64,000 bases of DNA from Purshia tridentata (lineage: Eukaryota > Streptophyta > Magnoliopsida > Rosales > Rosaceae). The stretch is from assembly GCA_003254885.1 (NCBI GenBank), contig QANT01008464.1, positions 1 to 64,000 on the forward strand, written 5' to 3'. Position 1 is the first letter of the stretch; every line of letters starts with the position of its first letter. Of this stretch, positions 27,662 to 43,905 are shown in pieces. Position numbers and translations under genes: made by a program. Below the pieces are notes generated by a model. That model ran no database searches. It worked only from the letters and a program-made list of their open reading frames with translations, and was not told where the DNA came from.

Positions 27662-30216
27662 GGTGAATTTTCCAATCACGAACCCCTAAGTTCACCTTGC
27701 TTTGCAAAGAAACCAATCCAGCTTCCCAGAAGCTGATAGAATCAACTGGACTTCAAATCCAAACACTGACATAACTAAGAAACACCTGAAATTAAGCAAG
27801 CAACTTAAAAAATTCATCCAATAACATGAAGAGAAAAACTAGGGGTTGCAAGAATATGCAGGGGCAAGCTCAGCATCATAAACTCCACGAGAAGTAGAGA
27901 AAGAATGGTTCAAGATGTAGAAATTCCCATTAATAACTAGATCTATTCATGAAACACAGTCAGACAAAAGAGTAAGCAAAAAAGCAATTGATAATCAGAG
28001 CCCAGAAGGGACATAACCTGAAGTTCTCTGCTCATTAAGCAAACTAATAGGACCCAGGAAGAGACAACGGAGACGATATTAAAGTTAAGAAGCAGCTTCT
28101 GGTGAAAAAGATTAGTCAGGAAAAAAGTAAAAAGCGCTTAAAAAGCACACAATTTTGGGATCGCAACAGTGCAAATTTTTGCAAATATTCAATGGTAAAA
28201 GGGAATCAAACAGGGGAAAAACAAAAACAGTGAAAAGGAAAAGAAGACGTGAGAAGTTTGAGTTAAGATGAAAAGACTAACTAACAGAGCATGAGCAGCC
28301 ATTGCTTTGACGCGAATAACTCAACCAGAGGTCCAAATAGAACCAGAAATTTCCATTTTGCTTCTTAAATTACATAACACCACATTTGTGACTTGAACCC
28401 AAAAACCTTTTGGAGAAAACTCACTTCCTAATCAATGTGTGTCCCCTGAGGAAAACTAGCTAGCCAGAACCAGAAGAGTGGGAAACTGGGTATTTAAAGA
28501 AGATGAAAGGAATTAGAAAGCAAAAGATATAAATAGTAAAAGCACATTCACACCTGGCATAGTGATACAATGATACTAGTACGACTGGGAAATGGTCATA
28601 TAATATTTATGGTGAAAGAGAAGATAACTGCCATACATATACAGTGTATTAATGACCACTGAATGATATCACTATATCAGGGGATAGGAATCATAGGATA
28701 TCTTGCTCACGGTTCGCAAATTTTAATTTTCAGTGTAGTGTTTGACAGTGGCATTTTATTTGTTTCTCGAGCATTCGACACAGAGATTTATATTATATTT
28801 AAATTCCAAACTTAATATTCTGAAAAATAGGTGAAGAAAATGATATCAAGCACTTATTATAGAGCACGCCTACTATAAATAATTCACTGTCTATCACTCG
28901 AGCCCTATCCCACTATATCAGTGAATTTCTAGCGCTGTCCCACTAAATCAGTGGCAAAATAGTTAGTGGTTGTCTTTTGTTTTTCACCATGAAAGTTGCG
29001 AGGTGGATAATTCTCTGAAAATTCTAATTGAAAATGATTGTTGCAGGACTTTTAATATTATTATTATTTTTGGCTTGATCATGAATTTTATTTCGTTCAA
29101 GATTTTTGCAAAATTATGACTTATGAGATAAATAGTTATGGGCAAAAAATAGTGAAGAATACAAAAATGTGCAGTATCTTTTTGTCTTATTAAAAAAGTT
29201 GTTAATTACCACCATGATACTATGCAACTTGTCATTTTTCTTTCAAAATTAGAGAAATTCTAAGTTGAACCATGTGATTAAATTTTAGAAGAGATTAAAT
29301 AACTTTATTAAGTTATGATAGTAACTAATAGCCCAAATGAAAAATGTTTATTGCTTTAACTTTATTTTTTCCAATTTACAATAATGACTGTTTGTCTAGT
29401 GGTGACATCAAGTGTCTCCTTTGTCATCAGGAAATCTTAAGTTTAAATTTAGATGTGAATTCATTTAATAGGGTTTTATTTTTTTAACCCAATCTATGAA
29501 TGCCATATAATAAAAAATTGAGGCATACAACATCTTCTTAGCCCAAATAACAACAACTTGGGATTCTAAGAGTTCACAATTGGAGACATACATTTTGTTT
29601 TATAATAAATATAATGTGACAGTAATACTATGTGATATACTAACTTGATCATAATATTATTAACCGTAATAATTGATATATGTATATATTTGGGTTGAAA
29701 AATTTCAAAATAAATTGATTTTTTTTTTGGCTACTCCTTGATTCCAAACTGGACCACTATCATATGCAACCAAATGTAATAACCCAAATCTTTATTTCAA
29801 TTACATTTGGGTTAGTAGTTACCACTTACCACTTACCACAAGGACTAGAAGAAACTGGTGGTCCATTGGAAGTGGCAGCTTTATGAGTATATATACAGAA
29901 GGAAACAAAAGTTTAACCCAAAATGTCAAACCCAATGCCAATGAGGAATGCATGCTATTTATTCTTTTTGAATAATAAGATTTGAGTGATGCAATCACGT
30001 TGCTGCTTGTGGACGGACCACGACCACCCACCAACAATTGTCCTCCATTACCCAACTCACTCGTTTGGCTGTCTCCCTCAGGGCCTCAACCAATCAGAAT
30101 TCAGAGTTTTTTTAATTAATTAATTGGTTTTTCCTACCATCCACATCTACGTTTTTCTTCTCCGAAAATATGATAAAAGAAAAAAGGTTTTGTTATGAGT
30201 CATCTATTTGAAATTA
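27662..30216. other. GLR copy 1 5' flank and spacer
   Basis: The first few hundred bases above the ATG are presumably leader, perhaps with an intron (purine-rich on the minus strand up to about 28330). The rest is AT-rich spacer. A weak tRNA-like word order (TAGTGGTGACATCAAG then AGTTTAAATTTAG) at 29398-29455 could be a decayed SINE but is not supported further. No protein-coding gene is seen. Confidence 0.45.
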
Positions 30217-30775
30217 TGATCTCATTTGTAATTTATCATTCGAATTAAAAATTAAATCAATTTGTCACTTTAATTTAGAAAAATTTGTATTATGCCGTCT
30301 CTGTCCAAATCCGTCAATATCATTGTTAAAAATAAAGGTGTCTTGGTTTTTTCAAGTAAATTTTAGCTATGTGATTAGTAGCAAAGTTATTTGATATTAT
30401 ACATAAATGGATACAGTTGCCCTACTTTATTAGATAAGTTGCAACTATATATCTGTCTATCACAAAGTGGTTGGTAATGATCTCATTTGTAATTTATCAT
30501 TCGAATTAAAATTAAATCAATTTGTCATTTTAATTTAGAAAAATTTGTAATATACCGTTTCTTTTCAAATCCGTCAATATCCTGGTTAAAAATAAAGGTA
30601 TCTTGGTTTTTTCAAGTAAATTTTAGCTACGTGATTAGTAGCAAAGTTATTTGATATTATACATAAATGGATACAGTTGCCCTACTCTATTAGATAAGTT
30701 GCAACTATCCTCCAACCCATTATATACTACACATGGGCAACTATATATCTGTCTATCACAAAGTGGTTGGTGAAG
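30217..30775. repeat. Tandem duplication, units of about 261 and 298 bp
   Basis: TGATCTCATTTGTAATTTAT begins both copies (30218 and 30479), with offset 261. The second copy has about 35 extra bases (CCTCCAACCCATTATATACT and following) before the shared end TATCTGTCTATCACAAAG. Identity is about 95%. It sits just past the 3' end of GLR copy 2 and is non-coding. Confidence 0.9.
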
Positions 30776-30833
30776 AAGGTAGGTATACATGATTAGGCTT
30801 TTCAGCTTAGAAAAAAAGCAGTCTATGGTCACA

Positions 30834-34565
<3,732 letters not shown>

Positions 34566-35110
34566 GGTGGGTTGCACACTGCAAAGGAACCAAATCAGCT
34601 CAGTAATTAACAATACAAACAAGTGGGCAGGTTAAAAAAGACAGAGACTGGCTCATACCAAAAACACATGCATGCAGTACTCGACCAAATATCTAAAAAA
34701 GCAAAGCAATATGAATAAGATAAAATAAAGGGACATAAAGAAAAGGTGGAGTGAAGCTTACATTATTAGTTTGCTGTCTCAAAGCTAAATATATAAGATC
34801 TCCACAAGAAGGGCAAGTAAATAGAAGTATGGAGTTAGAATTGAAGTACTTTTACATCTATGCAAAGCAGAAACAAGGAGGATATATGGCACCAAGTTTT
34901 AAGTCCAGCACTAGATGTGTTCTACACAATGACTAAACGAGTATATATACGCATCAACACATGCAACAATACTGGTAAACAAGAGCTACCTACCCAATAA
35001 TAACCAATAATCTTAAAGTCTGCGGTACGGATGTCAATTGGATGGAAATCATGGAACACGTTTTGGAAGTTGGAACTCCTCAAGTGAAAGATAAAGTTTA
35101 TCTAATATTC
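34566..35110. other. GLR copy 2 5' flank
   Basis: This is the presumed leader and promoter of the minus-strand GLR copy 2. No other gene or repeat is recognised, and no core promoter element could be assigned. Confidence 0.5.
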
Positions 35111-35515
35111 ACTAAAATGCCCCCTGAAACAAAAAAATTTTCGCACTTTGCCATCTTAAAGTTAAATATCTTTATTTTGTCCCGAATTTTATAAATGACT
35201 CTTAATAGCCAAATTTCATCAACTTCATCCATTAATCCAATTTTTATCTCAATTTTAGTCCAATTCTTGACCCATCAAACCTCCTCCAAGTTCAACAATC
35301 CCGACTTTTAAAGTTATGCATCTCCTTTTTACAACCATATAAAGAGCACTCAAAAAGGAGCTCTAGAACTTCAGATAATGGATGGAATTAATAGAACTTA
35401 ATTTATGAAAGTCATCTATAAAGTTCGAGCGATCAAGTGTAAAGATTTAACTTTAATAGAGTAAAGTGCGAAAAAAAAAATTTAATTTTTTTGACATTTT
35501 AGCAGATAATCCTTT
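35111..35515. mobile_element. MITE-like element with long imperfect inverted repeats
   Basis: The left arm has CTAAAATG, then a run of A, then TTCGCACTTTGCC and TTAAAGTTAAAT. The right arm carries the inverse of each in mirrored order (ATTTAACTTTAATAGAGTAA, AGTGCGAA, CATTTTAG). The arms are about 60 bp each and the whole is about 400 bp, with no coding capacity. No exact target duplication was seen, so the superfamily is undecided (Mutator-like or other). Confidence 0.6.
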
Positions 35516-37408
35516 ATATAACAACCAAAATGAACTACATCAAAAGTTGTTGATAGTTAGTGCCCTTAACATGCGAGAAGAAATGAACAAATGAAATAAG
35601 AGGTGGTGCGCTAAATATGAGGGATTTTTCACTAATGCAGTTGTGTCATGTGAATGTGCGACCTCCAAAATATTAGCATGTTTTTTTATTTTACTAAAGT
35701 TTATAATTTTAAAATAAATAAAATGTATGATATGGTAGCACTAGATGGTCATATCATATAAGTGATATTGCTCCATTAATTAAAGACTTTTTCCCTTAAT
35801 ATTGCTAAAAATAAAATAAATTGGGATAAAATGTAGCAAGTTTTTGGAGTATAAAATGCCATTTTTCTTGGGGATCAATGTGATTGCCACTTACCAAAAG
35901 ATGCAATTACTATTCCATTGCTCATATTACCAATTAGTTTTAAGTGGCCGTTGTCTGCAAATATGATGTAGTACGTGGGAATACATAAGGAGCGATTGGC
36001 TTTTGCTATGGTCTCAAATCTCACCGATGCACGCATCATTCCACAGGCAACTAATACGCAAACCAATTGACTTGACTTGGATTAATGGCCACTCACTCCC
36101 AATGAGTTGACCAATTGTTATTGAGCATATGCCTCAATGTCAAATTAATTTCAATTTATCGGCTTTTTAGAGGAAATTGGTTTGCAATGGATAATTGAAT
36201 TGTTATGGGTGTCAAAAGTTAAGAAGTGTTAAAAAAGAGGACAAGGATTCTTACCTATCTCTTTACCATGTTTTAATTTTGGCCATCAAAGAGAATAGAG
36301 AGAGAAAGAAAGAGGAAGAAAGAGGAAGAGATGAAAAGGAAAATGACTAAGATTAAAGACATAATAGGAAAATAAGTAGAGAAATGGACAGAGAATCTTG
36401 ATTCTAAAAATTGATATGAAAATTACATATTAACCTCACAAATACCAAGAGACTGCCCTACTCTCAAGCCTACCGAGTAAGATTATTATTGTTTTAATAT
36501 TATCAATTATAGCATATAATTTAGTAGCATTATCTTTATATTTTATAAGTAGTGTAAATTTAGTAGTATTATCTAATTGTAATATTTTCAATGGTATAAT
36601 TTTAAGTATTGTAAAATATTGTAAGAAAATATTAAAAAACATATAAGGATTGACTTATGAAATTGACTTAAGACACAATTGAAAAATATGGGTCAATATG
36701 CTTGAACTGAATTGTCAATTGACACCAACCATAGCACTATGTGTGCATGATTTGGTCGATCTCAACTACATTTAATCACACTGATTACTGTGTGAAGGCA
36801 AAGATTTACTTCAAGAAAAAGGTAAGATATGTTTGGGGGGGGAGAGAGAGAGAGAGAGAGGACATGAGGATCGAACTGGAGAAAGAGATAAGAGCTAAAG
36901 TGGGATTAACAACAAACCTAGTACAATAAATTTCTAACAGGATAAGGATTTTACTTATTATAACTCGCATATCTGAAATATATGTTAATGTGATTATGAA
37001 TTGTAATACTATAACCATAAGTTAACTAATAATATATATTTGGGTGAAAGGTGAGGAGTGCCGTCTTTTAAAGAAGTCCATGTTTTCTGGGTCTTGACTC
37101 TTGTGTCAAAAGCAACAAGCATTATAGCATATACAGAATATTGCATCGACCTTTGGTGAAGTGAAGAGTTGCTAGCTTTATTTAATCCTTCAATACATGC
37201 ACCGCATGAAACACCAGTCTATCTAGTCAAATGTAAAGACCTCAACACAAGTGAACAGTCTGAACGCTGAGAGTGAGATCGAGTTGCAGAGGGTTTTTTG
37301 GCATGACATGTAAATAACGTGGCCCAACTACTTCACGCATATACATAAATGCATACCACCTTATCACCTTAGGTCCACAGTCCATCACCTCATCACCACC
37401 ATATTCAT
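35516..37408. other. AT-rich spacer with a (GA)n run
   Basis: No gene is recognised. A G run followed by (GA)n lies at 36836-36860, and a purine-rich GAGAGAAAGAAAGAGG stretch at 36295-36335. The open frames here are short and low in complexity. Confidence 0.6.
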
Positions 37409-37790
37409 CAGCTTCCTTCCATTTTCCGCTAAACACTGACCAACAAGGCTTCTGAGTTGTTTGTCCACCCACATGAGCATTAATTTCACCATTAATGGAA
37501 GAACAAATTATAAGCCAGAAGAATTGGACCAAGGAGTCCATGTGCCAATCACATTATATATGAATGACTTTAACTCACACCAATGAGGTAAGTTGATTTA
37601 GACTTAATAAGGCCTGTCACACCAGCTGTATTGATCACCTGTAAAAGGCTATATATGTAACAACATGTTGCCATTGCCAACATCAAAAGGTGTTCAAAGC
37701 ATATATGCCAGCTCAGTCATCAGTGAACCTTCAAGCATGAATTTGAAAATGAAATATTATTCCCTCCTTGATTGATTCATCAATAATGGA
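37409..37790 (-). pseudogene. Relic of a third GLR gene
   Basis: On the minus strand this stretch aligns by eye, in order, with the end of the amino-terminal domain of the two GLR genes. Shared words include AGGCTTCTGAGTTGTTTGTCC (37446 and 33064), GCCAGAAGAATTGGACCAA, GTGCCAATCACATT, CACACCAGCTGTATTGAT and GAAAATGAAATATT. The order and spacing match copy 2 between about 33040 and 33430, but there are several deletions and the frame is lost, so it cannot encode a receptor. It lies in the same orientation 5' of copy 2, which suggests the cluster once held at least three members. No other GLR exons were found around it. Confidence 0.85.
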
Positions 37791-40331
37791 GGGCTGCTAT
37801 ATGCACACTCTCTTTTTTCTCACTAAACACTCATCTCTATTCTCTATTCATTTGTGAAATCGCAAAATTACCATAATATTGAAAAACTAAAAAGAACAAC
37901 TATTACTAAAACTAAAAACAATCAATTATTAGGGTAGTTTAAGTATTTTTAGGGTTTGTATTAAGAAATTGATAAAAATAAAAAAACATAGAGCATGAGT
38001 TGAGAAAGGGGTGTGTAGTGAAAGGAAATAAGATATGCATATAGCAGTTCTCTAATAATAAGTATTGTTGCATAGACCAATATAAGTTGTATTTATACAA
38101 ACTGTATTTGACCTACACAATTCCTAGCGATATTTAGTTCTAAGTGGGCCATAGTTTGCTGGATCTTTTGAGTTCAGAATCCCTTAAACATCATCCATCC
38201 ATTGCCAATGAAGAGAGAGAAGAGAATCTTTACTGTATCTTATTATCTAATAAAGAAGAAGGCCAAACACTATTCAGCAGCTATCCCACACAACACAACC
38301 CAATCCCATTATCCAGAGGATTTTGTGCCACATTAACTAAAGCCACTTTTCAAAAACAAACAAAAGACTCCATTAAAGCCACCTCAAAGTTGCTGACTCT
38401 TCATTGTCATTGGGCACAAAAGCTTGATCAACCGAGAAGGTTGATTTGGACATGCGAAAGCAAAGAAATTTTCATATAAAGAGATATAGATTCCTCCTGG
38501 AATAAAGCTGAGGGAAATAAAGAGAGAAGCTTTCCCACCAAGTCATTTCTGAAAATGGATACCCCTTTCTGAAGTTTCACTAATATAAAGGAGTTTGTAC
38601 CATCAAAGAGAACAAAAAATAGTACCACTAAAACTCTGTATAGAAGCTTGGAGTTTGCAGCAAAGAATTGTGAACAAATTATTATGCCATCTCATCAGTT
38701 GGTTCCATAAATTAGTAGATCCAAAAAGTTTTGAACTTTAATTATTTATCCTCCTTCACTATTCATTGAATCTAAATGTCTGAATTGATTGGATTCATTT
38801 TAGCATATCTGAGTTGGAAAGCTGTTGATTATTAACAATTTCTGTACAGAAACTATTTGTTTATCTGCAATTGTTGTCTTGCCTTATGCTTTTTTCATCT
38901 TCAATAGATGATTTGCTAGAACTTGTTTATCTGATTCCCTTGCATCAAATTAACTTTGGAATGGGCTAAAGTTAGCATTTTTATGTACTTTGAATAGGAA
39001 GGCTCTTACCAAAAATCTCTCAACTTATCTACTACTCATCCGTAAGCTGTCTTTGAGTCGTTCTCTTTTTATATGTGCAACCCCATTATTATGCCACATA
39101 AATAGAAAAAGCCAAAAAATAATAGGAAATTTAGAGCAGTTTATTCAAATTTTATTAGCTAAGTTTCAACGACCCTCAAACTTTAAATACAATCGAGTAA
39201 AAAATGTCAAATAAACCTAAGAAATTGCTTAGTTACCCTCCCTTTATTAATTAAACTACATTTTATTCCTCCCCCATTTCATTTTCAAATTATAAATTCA
39301 AGTTTAATTACAGAAAATCATGACCATAATGGAAGGAACAAAACAAAAAGAAAGTAAAACATGTGCTCGTTCCAAATTACAATATGACGAGTCCAATTAA
39401 TAAATGACACAAGTATATACTTATTTGTGTCTTTCTTGTCAGACCAATCGTGCTCGCACTTGTGCCTCATGCTTTATGTTCATAGCAAATTCAAAATCCA
39501 AAGACACGAATATGTACGAACGCGATTAGAAAAAAGTATGACATGGCACGAAGCATAATTGCAGGGTTGCACCTAAAATCATGACCTTCTGCTGGTGCTT
39601 TTGATGTTAGATAGGTGCAAGTGCAACATAACTATGAAGGAATTTAGAAACCCACGTTCTTTTTGACAGTACACGGGGATCCAAGATTGAAGAACCACCA
39701 CAATTACAAAGGCGGACGCGTGTCAGTACCCCAACTCCCTCTCAAGGCGCTAAAATGTCGACCGGAAAACCTGGAATCGCCAGTCAACCAGCACACATTA
39801 TCAACCAAGTTCTTCTCTTTCATCTCCAACGGTTCCCCCTTCCCTACTACTATGCTATGGTCTTAGGCTCTCAAGCCTATCTATCATTCATCTCTCTCTT
39901 TTTTCTCTCGTGTTTATATCTTTTCGAACTCTTTCGTTTTGGCTTTTGAATTATTGCTTATTATTGTGGAATTCTTCGTCTGGGTTTTCTGAGTTTTAAT
40001 CCGTATTGCCTGGAAAACACTCAAAGCTCAAAGCTTGGCATAAGAATGTGCTTGGTTCTGCACAGAGTATAAGAAACAGAGTAAAGGGGACTTGAATGCA
40101 AATTCGTGCATCTTGGATCGAGTGCTTTAATGGGTTGAACAGCTGGGTTTGAGTTGTCTGACTTTTTGAGGCAGTTTTTGGGTTATAATAATGCGTGGTC
40201 TGTGAAAAATGGGCCTTTTTTGACAGTTGTTTTCGGCTTTTAGCTCAAGGACATTAGTGGTGGTTGTTTGTTAGCTGTTTATGATGGCGTAGTTAAAAGG
40301 GGTTGAAGAGTTTGATGAATTAGGAAGAAGA
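37791..40331. other. Spacer and PP2C leader/promoter
   Basis: No gene is recognised between 37791 and about 39650. From about 39700 to 40331 the sequence looks like a long transcribed leader of the PP2C gene, C-rich then T-rich, with several out-of-frame ATGs. One upstream frame there reaches 67 codons. The leader boundary and any intron in it cannot be proved without transcripts. Confidence 0.45.
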
Positions 40332-42487
40332 ATGGCTTCCGGAACTGAAATCTCGCCTCAGGTGACCGGATTGAATATTGGTGGGTGCTTGAAGGACAGG
40401 GCCATGTCTGCCATGGAAGATCCGAATGGTGATGCTTCGGGGAATTCGAACCAAACTAGTACTGGAAAGCCTCCCAGAAACCTCTCGGTTATGAGGAACT
40501 GCACAAGCTATGCAATGTTGACCGAATCAGTAAGTTGACTGAAGCCCCGTGCCATCTTCTTTTCTCTTCTTAATCTTCAATTTTGTGAATTGGGTTTGCA
40601 AATTTTTGTCCTTTATATGTAATTATGCTCAATGCACAGGGATACCATGCTGATGGGTGATGGGTTTACTTCATTGAGGATTTGGAAGTATTTGTTTCAT
40701 TTTGTGGAAGAATTTGAATGATAACAGCTGAAAGCCTGAAATTAAAATGGTATTTCCTGACTAGTATTTGGAGAATGGCGTCCTGGAAACTAAAAGGAAA
40801 CAATTTTTAAATAAGTTGTAGTAGTCAAGGATGGCTGTTACCAAACTATTTAAGCCTGCAATATTAAGTCTGGTTTTTTCTTAACCAATAATCCCATGTG
40901 AATTGCATGGATAGATGGTTGTTTTAGAGGGTAATATGCCATTTTTAGCTGCGAGTAGAATGTCCTTAAAGTTAGCAAATGAATGTCATCATTCATCAAC
41001 TTCCCCTGTTTAATCTGCTCTTGCATTTTGTGCATGTACAGCTACTTGCTAAGGTCAATTATATAATGCTTAATTGATACAAAATGCTTTAATTGGTAAT
41101 GCTATAACCACTGATCCTCTATTCTCCTTTTTCCTAGGATTCAGATATTGGAACTATTGGCCTGAAGTCCCCAGCAAATGAGCCATCAGGGTTTTTATCT
41201 GTATTCCGCTCAGGAAGCTGTTCTGAGAAAGGACCTAAACAGTACATGGAGGATGAGTATATATGTGTAGACAATCTTGGTGAACATCTTGGGGCATCAG
41301 TAAACTTGCCTTCTCCTGGGGCATTTTATGGGGTGTGTAACTTGCTCTTGTTAATTACTTTTTCAGTGGAGCAGTTTTGCAGTTTGGTTATCCTTCACTT
41401 ATTCAAATGGATGTTCCATAGTGTATGACAATGGCATCTTATTGAGACTGCTTGCATTAAAATTTATATCTTTCATCCATGAGTTGGTGATTTCTAATCA
41501 GTCAGAAGCTAGGTGACAAGAAGCATATACATCATTCTACTCTGTAGTATTAATTTGACTCTTCTGGCTTGTGTAATGAGATTTTGTTGACTCATACAGG
41601 TCTTTGATGGACATGGGGGTGTTGATGCAGCGTCATTCATCAAAAATAACCTCCTTAGATTTATTGTTGAAGATTCTCACTTCCCATCTGGCACTAAAAA
41701 GGCAGTTAGGAGCGCTTTTGTGAAGGCTGATCATGCATTTGCAGATTGTACCTCTCTTGATAAGTCCTCTGGTACCACTGCTTTGACTGCCCTTATCTTA
41801 GGAAGGTGAGGAATTGCACTATTTACATCTATCCATGATCATTTACATGTAAGATTGGTAATTATGTTGGCGCTGACTGAGCAGTGAAGTTGATACAACA
41901 TGAACATTTGTTCAATGCTGTACTCTTTCAGGACCATGCTAATCGCCAATGCAGGGGATTGTCGAGCTGTGTTGGGGAAGCGGGGAAGGGCAATTGAACT
42001 GTCAAAAGATCACAAACCTAACTGCACCTCTGAAAGATTAAGAATTGAGAAGCTGGGTGGCGTTATCTACGATGGATACCTCAATGGCCAACTATCAGTG
42101 GCACGTGCTCTTGGAGACTGGCATATGAAGGGTTCTAAAGGTTCAAACTGCCCCTTAAGCTCCGAGCCAGAGTTGGAGGAGAATGTCCTAACAGAAGAAG
42201 ATGAGTTCTTGATAATGGGCTGCGATGGCCTGTGGGACGTGATGAGCAGCCAGTGTGCAGTTACAATGGTAAGGAAGGAGCTATTGCAGCATAATGATCC
42301 TGAGAGATGTTCAAAAACGCTTGTCAAGGAGGCACTCCAACGAAACACATGTGATAACCTGACTGTTGTTGTGGTCTGTTTCTCAGCAGATCCACCTCCT
42401 AAGATCGAAATTCCTAAATCCCAAAAGAGGAGGAGTATATCAGCCGAAGGGCTGGACCTTCTGAAGGGTGTCTTAACCAATATTTGA
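40332..42487 (+). CDS. Protein phosphatase 2C (PPM type)
   Basis: Exons 40332-40529, 41138-41332, 41600-41805 and 41932-42487 join in frame to 384 residues. It is a Mg/Mn-dependent Ser/Thr phosphatase. PP2C motifs appear in order: KQYMEDEY (about 105), FYGVFDGHGG with metal-binding Asp and Gly (about 129-138), [24 protein letters not shown] (Asp about 209), [24 protein letters not shown] (about 295) and CDNLTVVVV near the end. The 90-residue N terminus and the C-terminal [10 protein letters not shown]-like basic tail (KSQKRRSIS) resemble the Arabidopsis group of At2g33700 and At3g51470. It is not a clade A ABA co-receptor, since the Trp-lock region is absent. Its likely role is stress signalling, but no substrate can be inferred. 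Confidence 0.94.
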
Positions 42488-43437
42488 AAACAAAATGCTT
42501 GCATGGATAAAGATGGAACTTACATCCCTAGTTGGGGGACTTTTCCGAGTAGCTCCTGCGCCCTTCTGCGGCTAAACATTACTGATTTCCTTAACTACAC
42601 GTTCTGTACAATTTGAGATGCTATTAACAATCTCAATTTGAAGCCTTAATCAAAAAAGTTTCTAGTGTTGATACTATATAAGTTGCTGCAAGCCTGTGTC
42701 TGCACCAGTCAGCCTGCTTCAACTTGGTTGTAGCATTTAAATAGCAAACTCTAAAAGAGGTAGTAGTCCCAGGTAGAACTTGAAGAAATGGATCCTTTTT
42801 ATTTGTCTCTTTTGGGTTTCCTTTCCTTGAGTGGCTGCATATTGTAAATAAGCCATACAATGGCTATGGACATTCACTCTTTAAAGCATAATGAGCAAGA
42901 AATTCGGCTGTTAGAAGATTACAATTTATAAGTTGTTTTTCCTTCCTCTCACAATTCACAAATATGCTCTAGCACCTTCATACCTTGTGGTAGTTGATCC
43001 TACTTTGATGGAACAATATGTCAAACACTCTACTCATGCTCCTTTTGGATTTGGATAAAATTATTTGTACCATATTTTTTATGTCATTTGAATTTCACTT
43101 CTATTGGAAATGTTGTCTAAATGTGTCATATCTGATTACACAAATTCCCCAATTTTTGGCACAATGTATTAGCAGAATGATGATTTCACAAAAAATTAAT
43201 TTTTTACTTTTGGATTCTTGTTGTCCAGTTATCTTTTTCCTTTTTTTTACAATGGTTAATTTTTTTTCCAATAACTTAAAAATTAGAAGATTATTGATTA
43301 TTTGGCTGGGGACCCAAAAAGGTAAGGGCCTCGGCCCAGCTCATTAAGGCCTACTTCTAGTTTCAGCACTTTCCTCTTCCAAAGACCAAACCAGCAGTGA
43401 CCTCTTTTGAGTGTAGTCGAGCAATAGCAACAGAGCC
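42488..43437. other. PP2C 3' region and uL11m 5' flank
   Basis: This carries the 3' untranslated region of the PP2C gene, then AT-rich sequence and a short leader for the ribosomal protein gene. The last 60 bp before 43438 are purine/C-rich leader. No other gene is recognised. Confidence 0.5.
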
Positions 43438-43905
43438 ATGGCAACCCTGAAGGAGATCCTAACCCGGCGGCCAGTGGCGGCGACGATCCGGCTAACAGTC
43501 CCAGCAGGCGGGGCCCGACCCGCACCGCCAGTGGGTCCGGCTCTGGGTCAATACAGGCTAAACCTGATGGCCTTCTGCAAAGACTTCAATGCTCGCACCC
43601 AGAAGTACAAGCCCGACACGCCCATGGCGGTGACCATCACGGCCTTCAAGGACAACACCTTTGAGTTCACGGTAAAGTCACCGTCGGTCACCTGGTACTT
43701 GAAGAAGGCCGCCGGCGTCGAGTCCGGTAGCGGCCGACCGGGACACGTGGTGGCTTCCACGCTGTCGGTGAGGCACGTGTATGAGATCGCAAAGGTGAAG
43801 CAGTCCGACCCTTATTGCCAGTACATGTCATTGGAGTCCATTTGTAAGTCGATTATAGGTACGGCCAATACTATGGGGATTAAGGTTGTGAAGGATTTGG
43901 ACTGA
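43438..43905 (+). CDS. Mitochondrial large-subunit ribosomal protein uL11m
   Basis: This single exon encodes 155 residues and starts MATLKEILTRRP. The uL11 N-terminal domain is seen as RLTVPAGGARPAPPVGPALGQ, followed by NLMAFCKDFNART. The C-terminal 23S/26S-rRNA-binding domain includes TFEFTVKSPSVTWYLKKAAG, and the protein ends ESICKSIIGTANTMGIKVV. The PAG...PPVGPALGQ signature and the length are bacterial in type, so the product acts in an organelle. The lack of a long transit peptide and the close fit to mitochondrial L11 of plants point to the mitochondrion rather than the plastid. The coding sequence is GC-rich compared with its flanks, which suggests strong constitutive expression. Confidence 0.92.
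   Translation: MATLKEILTRRPVAATIRLTVPAGGARPAPPVGPALGQYRLNLMAFCKDFNARTQKYKPDTPMAVTITAFKDNTFEFTVKSPSVTWYLKKAAGVESGSGRPGHVVASTLSVRHVYEIAKVKQSDPYCQYMSLESICKSIIGTANTMGIKVVKDLD

Noticed and set aside
27662-27679. Longer GLR copy 1 start (MIGKFT before MNIVW)
   Set aside because: The upstream codon is GTG, whereas ATG at 27661 gives a normal signal peptide matching the sister gene.
29398-29466. tRNA-like word order suggesting a SINE
   Set aside because: The A-box and B-box resemblance is weak, there is no tail or target duplication, and no cloverleaf forms.
37242-37541. Minus-strand 99-codon frame as a new gene
   Set aside because: Part of it is the GLR relic (GGQTTQKP) and the rest is unrelated spacer, so it is chance.
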